This document shows, in pieces, positions 1-5,449 of a stretch of DNA of 5,449 bases (the stretch's first letter is position 1; each line of letters begins with the position of its first letter). The stretch comes from Caldifarciminota bacterium. Lineage in GTDB: Bacteria; Hydrothermota; 32-111; QNBC01. The position numbers and the translations under genes are program-made. The notes beneath the pieces are model-generated. The model had not been told where the DNA came from. It saw nothing but the letters and a program-made list of their open reading frames with translations, and did not search any database. The stretch covers positions 1-5,449 of the forward strand of contig JAGLYS010000337.1 of the NCBI GenBank assembly GCA_023132105.1, given 5' to 3'.

Positions 1-3000
1 AAACTATAACTATAATATGCACCATGACCATCTCCTCTAAGTGTATCATTAAGATTACCATTTCCATGAATACGAACATTCTTAATAAATTTATATTCTG
101 TATTCGGTTCGATAACATTATTTAAAAATGTATCCTGATAATAATTACGATATTTATGTATTCCAAATTGTGATATCATACTTTCCGGGGATTTCCATAT
201 TTCGTTCAAGTGTAATTTATAATCCGATGATTTCTTCTTCATATTAAAATGCAAATGCAAAAGCAAACTATCTTCTATATTTTCGTTATAATAATCATTA
301 TAATATATTTTATCCCCGTATGCTGAGAAATCGCTTGAATATGCCTGAATACAGTCTTTTTTTATTATAGAATCGGGAAGAAAGTAATCGAATTGGGAGG
401 GGGAAATTGCCTTTGTAAAAATAATATTAGTATTAATAATATTATAATTAATATCATTACTAAATGAATTAAAAGATATATTATCCGGAGAGCCTGTTAT
501 ATAACCTGAAATATCCACAGTAGCAGAAGGTTCTATAAATATTTTATATATAAAATAACTACTATTGTCTAACCATAAATATTTTCTAGTAGTATCAGGA
601 AAAAACTTTAAAACAGTGTTGTTGCCATTTTTTACAAAATTGATTAATAACCCATTAGCGTTTATTGTATCATTATCTTCAACCATTGGAAATGTAAAAG
701 GTACACTGTCAATATTAACTTTAAAATATAATGAATCCGGGAATATTTTAGCGATATTTATATTTTTTTCATCATTAAATGTCAAATTAAATGAATCTTC
801 ATATGTATATGCCAGTACAGATATTATTTCAATATATGAACATTTATAATATTCCAAACTTAATAAAGGGGAATATGTAGGAAGATTTGAATAATTAGAA
901 AACCAACCTGATTCTTTTAATACTTGAGAGCTGATGGTATCTGTTCCCAAACTATCCGTTATTATATAATAAATTTGTTTACAATAAAAAGTATCTCCAT
1001 TATACACTGAAGATAAAACTGTCTTTACCAATCTGATTTTAAGTAGATAGCCCCAATAGTCTTCATCTATATTTATTCCTTTATTAATACTAAAGTTATC
1101 AATATACCCCTGAATTAAGGCATTAAATGGATTTTCGACTATACTACCCTCAAAATTAAAATCCTGAAAATTATAACTTAATGAAAGAATATTTAATTCC
1201 TTTTGATGAATAATTACAGAATCTTTATAAAATTTCAAGTGTGGTATAATATTCCTTTCTTTATATAATCCTATATTTAATAATCCCCGTGCAAGTACAG
1301 GTTGATTATTGATTGCTTCATATTTAGATGTAAAATCATACATACCTTTACCATTGAATATAGAGTCATTATCAATCATTCCCATAAAGAAATTATTCGG
1401 TATGTATATACCCGAATCAGGATTTGCAGGAATATCGGAAACGGAAAAATTCGCTGAGTTTTCCCATACCGTTCTCGTGCTATCGGGATTTGTTGCTGAA
1501 ATTTTAAAATAAAGATTATCCCCTCCCATCAGACTATCATTTCCATAATAGCTTACATCCTTCATTAAATTACCCGTTAAAAAATATCCGTTAAGAAGTG
1601 TGGCTATCTTATTGGTATCTTTATATACACTAACAGTAACATATCCGTCTTCATTTAATTTGAATCTGAGTCCGGCAGGTATCCCTGCCCATGGGTTCAC
1701 CTCGGATTGTGTTATTTCAACATCCTGTATCTCTATACTATCCCTTACGATAATAAAATCCGTTGTATCTGCAAGTCCCACACCATCGGTTCCTACTGCT
1801 GATATATAAATGTTGTATTTACCTCCGTGTACATTCGCCCCTCCGAATTTCTTTAGATTCCAGACCTCCCTGTTGTTTTCTATAAGATTTATTACATTCC
1901 CGCTGAATGCTACCTTATCTTTTCCAAAATATATGACATTCGAATCATTATCTCCCTTTGAAATATTGTATCTATTCCCATTGGAGCTGAATTTTGCAAC
2001 AAATCCTGTTTTAGTAGGTAATATTCCGGCAGCAGATAGTTTATTATCTATATTTGCAATTATAACCATTGGTGTATCTATTGAACCTCTATATCCTGCG
2101 GGTGAGTTCGGATTATATATCTTTTCCCATTCGATGAGATTTATCGAATCACCGAAAATAAGCGATTTGATAGATATATCTATCATTTTACCTATATTGC
2201 CTCTATTATATCCTTTCAAATAGAATAGATCATTCTCCTTATATATATAATATCCCGTTTGATCACTTGTTAACGGTTCACCTTTGTATGGAACAACATT
2301 ATTTATAACCTTATGATATACATTACCAAAACTATTACTTGATATATCTATACTAACATCGGATATTTTCTTACCTATTTCATAGTTTATTTCAAGTTCA
2401 TCGCCATTTGCCGGGTTATATATCGAATCATCTCTTGATCTGTTTTCAGTGTCTCCTGCGATTTTTTCAATATTAAAATATTCTATTTCAGGCGAAGTCG
2501 AAAGTATATCCGTATCAATATATACCGTATGTTGATATTCAAGACTATTTCCCGTTTCTTCGAATGTTTTTAGATTTAATATATATTGCCCGTTTGTAAG
2601 TCCTTCCGTATTCCAGTATGCAAGTACAGTTGTGTCATTTGCAGGTAATATTGATATATATGAAGAATCCCCTCTTCTGTATTCAGGAACAAAAATGCCA
2701 TTATGTTGCCATTGGGTTTCTCCAGTCTTTTTATAACCGATTTCATATCTTGTAAAATCATAATAATTATACATATCGGGATCACCTGCATACCCCATTA
2801 TGGATTTAAAACCTTTGGGTATCGTATCCCCCTGCTCCGGGGATGTGATTTTCGCTCCAACCGTGCCGTATATGAATATGGCATTTCTGTGGTTACTGTT
2901 ACCGAATCTGTCTTTGGCATATATATCAGCCGTATATATACCATATGCATTACTACTCACTACAGAAATAGGGATATTTATTGAGTCTGCAATATCAGGG

Positions 3001-5449
3001 TTGCTGGTTATTACATTTGTATATATTGTATCCGAGTTATTATGTACAATAATTCTTACCGTATCAATCCCTCTGTTAACGATAACATCCCTCTTTTCAG
3101 ATAGTATGAATCTTAGATTAACCGTTGTATCTCTTTTAGGTGCAATGTATGGAATTATTATCGGATTTATGATCTCAGGGGAAGTTCTGTCTACTCTAAG
3201 ACAGGGGCTATTCGATAGAAAAACATTCGGATTATATGTAGTATCATTGCCCGCATCATCTATACCTTTTAATATGATATTGTATACACCGTCAGGAAGG
3301 TATGAACCCTGAGTACTCTCGCCTTCGAAGTAATAGTAATGTTCCCAATTGCATGTCGAATCGAATGTCGAATCACCTATGAATTGTCTGTAACGCTCTT
3401 GCGATATGTTTGATGTGTCTATATATGTTACATTAAATTGACTATGTTCATTCGTTCTATATTCCATTATCATCTCATTAACATTTGATGTGAATGGATT
3501 TGGTGATAATTGTTCATCGACATCGACAAATAGTTTCGGCGGATCTTTGTCTACAATAAAGTCTTTTTCACTTATTCCACAGTTACCTGCCATATCATAT
3601 ACAATAATTCTTAACTTATACACCCCTGAATGGACTATATTACCGGCATTATCTCGATAATTCCATTTATATAAACGATAATCACTATAAAACATATTAT
3701 CGTCAGGATCATTTGTTTTTCTAAACACATTTACACTACTATCTCCTGATATTGTATCTATCTCAATTACAACCATTTTTGCTTGATAGAAATATTGTTC
3801 CATACTATCATCTCTCATTGTATAGCTTATAGATAGAACGGAATCTACCCTTGGGGAATATTTCCTGTCCGATTTAGGTTTTATTATATTTATAACAGGA
3901 GGTGTATTGTCTATATAAAGATTCCATGTATATTTGATTGTATCTATGATGCCTTCTACTTTTACTCTCATTAATATATTATGCTGCCCCTCTGATGGTT
4001 TATTAGTTATATATGCTGTATATTTCATTGTCGTATCTCGAACCTGTATAAAATCGACAATAGAATCATCAAAATATGTCATAAAATATTGTAATACCGT
4101 ACCACTTGTAAAAACCACACTATAAGTTAATGTATCATGCAATGAATCACTCCAGATTGTTGAATCACTCCCGATTGTTCCGTCCGAATATGGTTTATCC
4201 ATTGATATATCACAATCAATTTCGGGAAATATCGTGTCAAGATTAAAATTCTGATTTATCATAAACATACGAGTAAATGAAGTTTCTTGTCCATCAATGT
4301 TTTTACATTTAACTGTTATTTTATTAGGACCATCAAATATCCATAAAGGATTTATTGAATCTATTACAAAACTATTACCATTTAACCCCAATTCTGTATG
4401 TCGGATTGTATCTTTTCCATATTTTATACTATCACCAAATGAGCTAATTCCACAAAAGTAATACTTATTTCGTGCCTGGGCAAGGAAATAATCATATATC
4501 CTGCCATATATCTTTGAAGGTTTACCGGATAATGTGTCAATTTGTCCATCTTGAAATATTGTCACTATGCTATCTATCACTTGCCCTGAATCATCCTTTG
4601 CATATACCATTGCTGAATCTATATATACTTGGGGTGGGTCTTCTACAGCTTTGAGTATTGCATCATATTTATATTTTATAGAGGAATGCCATTCTCCATA
4701 TACAGGTATCGGAGAGCTTTTATAATCTATTTCATTTGAAAATTCATCTGAACTCCAATCATAAACAGCTAAATCACTTGTATGCGTATAATGGCAAAGG
4801 AATAAGAAACTTGCTAACTTGCCAGCAACAACAGGCCAATTCTCCCAATTATAAGCAACAGATATTGCTGTCCCTGCCGTACCAATTCCTACTATAATTT
4901 TACCATATGTCGATGTAATTCCTAATCTTCCTGATATTAACTGAAATGGGACTCCCTTTTGTTTTTCTATATCTTCTGCACTTTTTATCTTCCTTTGAAA
5001 ACCACTCGTTACAAATGTACCTAAATCGATTCCTGCATCTGTATACTTATTAAGGAACCATGAAACAACCCCATCAGCTACAGTAAATATTACTAATCCC
5101 CAATAAAAGGTTGTTGATACAACAAATGCATTAATCGCCTGAGGGAATACTACTGTCCCTACACTATTTATACTTGGCCAGCGTTCCATTAGAGGAAACC
5201 AATATAATAGAGAATAGGCATACAAATCCCCTGCTGCCAAATTCATAAATGGTGTTCCTTCATGAGGAGTATTCTCAGTAATTATTAAATTAATATGTTT
5301 TTTAAATTCCGATGATGACTCAACCAACATCTGTCTAATAGCTAATCCTCCCATGCTATGGGCTATAAGAATAACCTGAGCCGAAGTATCTTCCATCCAG
5401 TTTGCTCCATAATATTCTTCTAATACTTGATCAATTCTATACTTTAATT
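1..5449 (-). CDS. Giant secreted-type lipase/esterase-like alpha/beta-hydrolase with tandem FlgD-type Ig modules (partial, both ends missing)
   Basis: The minus-strand frame whose complete codons run from 5447 down to 3 is open for 1815 codons. A chance open frame of this length is not credible in DNA this AT-rich, and the translation reads as protein throughout. In order it holds a hydrolase core with Ser31 in an AHSMGG elbow (1-268), Ig-like linker modules (269-514), a run of FlgD-type and related Ig modules (515-1337), and an unassigned beta-rich tail (1338-1815). Sites of the form DxAGN, DNTPP and DKDPP mark module borders. The true start, any signal peptide, the first hydrolase strands and the C-terminus lie outside the window, so the full protein probably exceeds 1900 residues. 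Inferred role: extracellular or surface ester hydrolysis, with the Ig array acting as stalk or adhesive part. The substrate is unknown. No neighbouring gene is visible, so operon context cannot be judged. The coding claim is very sure, the hydrolase assignment good, and the biological role speculative. Confidence 0.95.
3..1436 (-). other. Unassigned beta-rich C-terminal part (continues beyond the window)
   Basis: Residues 1338-1815. No family is recognised. The stretch is rich in Asn, Tyr, Ser, Asp and Ile, with short alternating hydrophobic segments that suggest beta structure, for example RGLLNIGLYKERNIIPHLKF (1387-1406) and SLYFKVNIDSVPFTF (1572-1586). Segments FIEPSATVDISGYITGS (1637-1653) and IKNVRIHGNGNLND (1788-1801) resemble the turn-strand phrases of beta-helix or lectin-like folds, but this is weak. 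The codon choice is more TTA-heavy than in the central Ig modules. No T9SS-type or LPXTG-type sorting signal appears before the window ends, though the real C-terminus is not in view. Confidence 0.4.
1437..1736 (-). other. FlgD-type Ig-like module, last recognisable copy
   Basis: Residues 1238-1337. It starts with VEITQSEVNPWAGIPAGLRF (1243-1262), followed by KLNEDGYVTVSVYKDTNKIA (1263-1282) and TLLNGYFLTGN. This matches the FlgD-type order np..g....f.l...g.v.v.iyd..g..v..L..g....G. It ends with YYGNDSLMGGDNLYFKISAT (1300-1319), where the usual W-D-G is replaced by YYGND. The Trp is therefore missing, but the D..G....Y...I.A end is kept. The module borders an apparently unrelated tail. Confidence 0.6.
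1737..2495 (-). other. Probable FlgD-type Ig module split by a large insertion
   Basis: Residues 985-1237. The front part looks like the opening of a FlgD-type module: YNPANGDELEINYEIGKKIS (1010-1029), then VSIDISSNSFG. The matching closing part, VWNLKKFGGANVHGGKYNIY (1195-1214) followed by ISAVGTDGVGLADTTDF, comes only after about 150 further residues. The intervening stretch (about 1042-1193) has its own strand-like segments, including YYIYKENDLFYLKGYNRG (1066-1083) and PMVIIANIDN (1126-1135). Either an extra domain is inserted in a surface loop, or there are two separate beta modules of which one is unrecognised. Not certain. Confidence 0.4.
2496..2852 (-). other. ITSP/GTA-type secreted Ig-like module
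   Basis: Residues 866-984. This is a recognisable but loosely named module. It begins KITSPEQGDTIPKGFKSIMG (866-885), continues YAGDPDMYNYYDFTRYEIGY (886-905) and TQWQ (911-914), and ends VLAYWNTEGLTNGQYILNLK (941-960) and EETGN. In many secreted bacterial proteins the same order occurs: sP..g..v.G, then Y.L.YG...W, then LA.WDT..L.DG.Y.LRL...D..GN. Known function is structural or unknown. Its presence supports an extracellular location for the protein. Confidence 0.6.
2853..3179 (-). other. Ig-like module 3
   Basis: Residues 757-865. It starts with SPEIINPIIIPYIAPKRDTT, a beta strand TVNLRFILSEKRDVIV (775-790) and RIIVHNNSDTIY (798-809), and ends with YGIYTADIYAKDRFGNSNH (835-853). The last segment follows the GxYxxxIxAxDxxGN closing pattern, so this is a further beta-sandwich of the same general kind, though the opening NPF motif is absent. 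A divergent FlgD-type or other bacterial Ig-like fold are both possible. Confidence 0.5.
3180..3539 (-). other. FlgD-type Ig-like module 2 (best match)
   Basis: Residues 637-756. This copy has the clearest full pattern. It opens with LSPNPFTSN (647-655), the usual NPF start, then MIMEYRTNEHSQFNVTYIDT (659-678) as the paired strands. It ends with YLPDGVYNIILKGIDDAGND (716-735). The border to the next module is RVDRTSPEI (751-759). Between strands lies a Tyr/Trp-rich stretch with a minor 9-base repeat (tgtcgaatc at 3354-3362 and 3366-3374) coding GDSTFDST. The role is structural by family. Confidence 0.7.
3540..3905 (-). other. FlgD-type Ig-like module 1
   Basis: Residues 515-636. The module opens after DNTPP with VINIIKP, has a strand SVLSISYTMRDDS (536-548), and ends with YKWNYRDNAGNIVHSGVYKL (593-612) and YDMAGN (617-622). 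This is the W-x-G-x-D-x-x-G-x-x-V-x-x-G-V-Y then D-x-A-G-N closing pattern of FlgD-type Ig domains. It is followed by a border IVDKDPPKLFV. These modules are known in flagellar hook-cap proteins and, far more widely, in secreted enzymes and sorting-domain proteins, where they are structural. Confidence 0.65.
3906..4643 (-). other. Two probable Ig-like beta-sandwich linker modules
   Basis: Residues 269-514 start with a proline hinge (EDPPQVYIDSAMVYA) just after the last hydrolase helix. The first half closes with GPNKITVKCKNIDGQETSF (373-391), the final-strand pattern of many extracellular Ig-like modules. The second half (about 402-514) closes with PSEGQHNILMRVKVEG and then LYIDNTPPV, a typical module ending and border. 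Nothing catalytic is seen. A small 18-base tandem duplication lies in its loop at 4143-4178. Family assignment is uncertain because only the closing strands are recognisable. The role is inferred to be structural, holding the hydrolase away from the Ig array. Confidence 0.5.
4143..4178 (-). repeat. 18-base in-frame tandem duplication
   Basis: Two adjacent 18-base units, 4143-4160 and 4161-4178, differ at one base (a4154 versus c4172). They code the repeated hexapeptides TIGSDS and TIWSDS (residues 424-435). The unit length is a multiple of three, so the frame is kept. It looks like a recent replication-slippage duplication in a Ser/Asp-rich loop of the linker region. Confidence 0.85.
4644..5447 (-). 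other. Alpha/beta-hydrolase (lipase/esterase-like) domain, N-terminal part missing
   Basis: Seen: residues 25-40 read VILIAHSMGGLAIRQM, a beta strand, nucleophile elbow (G/A-H-S-x-G-G, Ser31 at 5357-5355) and following helix. Residues 60-66 are TPHEGTP, the loop that follows the next strand in PGAP1-like and bacterial lipase families. Residues 168-173 (FQLISG) look like the strand before the acid. D225 in SDLAV (4775-4773) sits where these lipases have DGxV, and H254 in EWHSSI (4688-4686) sits where they have HxxI, followed by a closing helix (IKYKYDAIL). Known: such enzymes cleave carboxylic esters with a Ser-Asp-His triad. Inferred: the triad is S31/D225/H254. H222 is an alternative histidine but lies before the acid, which is the wrong order. 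The distance from Ser to His (223 residues) is long because of hydrophobic inserts. The oxyanion-hole strand and first strands should lie upstream of 5449. Confidence 0.78.

Noticed and set aside
357..363. Seven-base T run (A run on the coding strand; another at 763-769), considered as programmed frameshift or phase-variation site
   Set aside because: The same frame is open on both sides of each run, the runs are short for this base composition, and no alternative frame continues usefully.
421..457. Almost pure A/T stretch with inverted-repeat look, considered as promoter or terminator
   Set aside because: It codes an Asn/Ile-rich segment (NDINYNIINTNIIF) inside the open frame. No G/C-stemmed hairpin or gene border is present.
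1810..2223. 137-residue plus-strand open frame resembling a membrane protein
   Set aside because: It is antisense to the split FlgD-type module, has no recognised motif, and is explained as a shadow of the long minus frame.
2576..2791. 71-residue minus-strand open frame in another frame
   Set aside because: It overlaps the ITSP-type module, which is read in the main minus frame. It has no motifs and is best seen as a chance frame.
2800..3312. 170-residue plus-strand open frame with hydrophobic content
   Set aside because: It lies opposite the minus-strand Ig modules 2-3 and the start of the ITSP module, which show clear family patterns. Its apparent membrane character arises because the complement of D/N/S/T-rich, AT-rich codons reads as I/L/F/S-rich peptide.
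3354..3374. Short repeat of tgtcgaatc twice with a three-base spacer
   Set aside because: It is only 9 bases per copy, explained by the repeated DST tripeptide, with no sign of a functional site.
4776..4793. HYTH histidines (H219, H222), considered as catalytic His or metal site
   Set aside because: They precede the proposed acid D225, which is the wrong order for a Ser-Asp-His hydrolase. H254 in WHSSI before a closing helix fits better. A metal site cannot be shown from two histidines.

Overview
The window lies wholly inside one very long protein-coding gene on the minus strand. Read from position 5447 down to 3, the frame gives 1815 consecutive sense codons with no stop. The gene runs off both edges: its start lies beyond 5449 and its stop lies before position 1. 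No intergenic DNA, RNA gene, mobile element or CRISPR array was seen. The short plus-strand open frames are antisense shadows. Residue numbers below count from the first complete codon in the window (5447-5445), not from the true start.

The protein is modular. Residues 1-268 (5447-4644) are the back part of an alpha/beta-hydrolase of lipase/esterase type. It has an AHSMGG nucleophile elbow, a TPHEGTP motif, and a plausible Asp (D225) and His (H254) to complete the triad. Between the nucleophile and the acid lie unusually hydrophobic stretches. Residues 269-514 look like linker-type Ig-like beta-sandwich modules. Residues 515-1337 (3905-1437) form a tandem array of Ig-like modules. Several match the FlgD-type Ig pattern (NPF start, an alternating beta-strand core, then a W..G..V..GVY...DxaGN end). 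One matches the module that opens with ITSP and ends with an AYWNT..LTNGQY strand. Residues 1338-1815 (1436-3) are beta-rich, Asn/Tyr/Ser-rich and not recognised.

The organism is an AT-rich bacterium (about one third G+C by spot check of a few lines) using a code in which TGA is not read as sense here. Giant secreted enzymes carrying FlgD-type Ig repeats are typical of the Fibrobacterota-Chlorobiota-Bacteroidota group and related candidate phyla such as Cloacimonadota, WOR-3 or Delongbacteria. This placement is inference and is weak. The likely picture is a secreted or surface-displayed hydrolase held on a long stalk of beta-sandwich domains. Any signal peptide and C-terminal sorting signal would lie outside the window.
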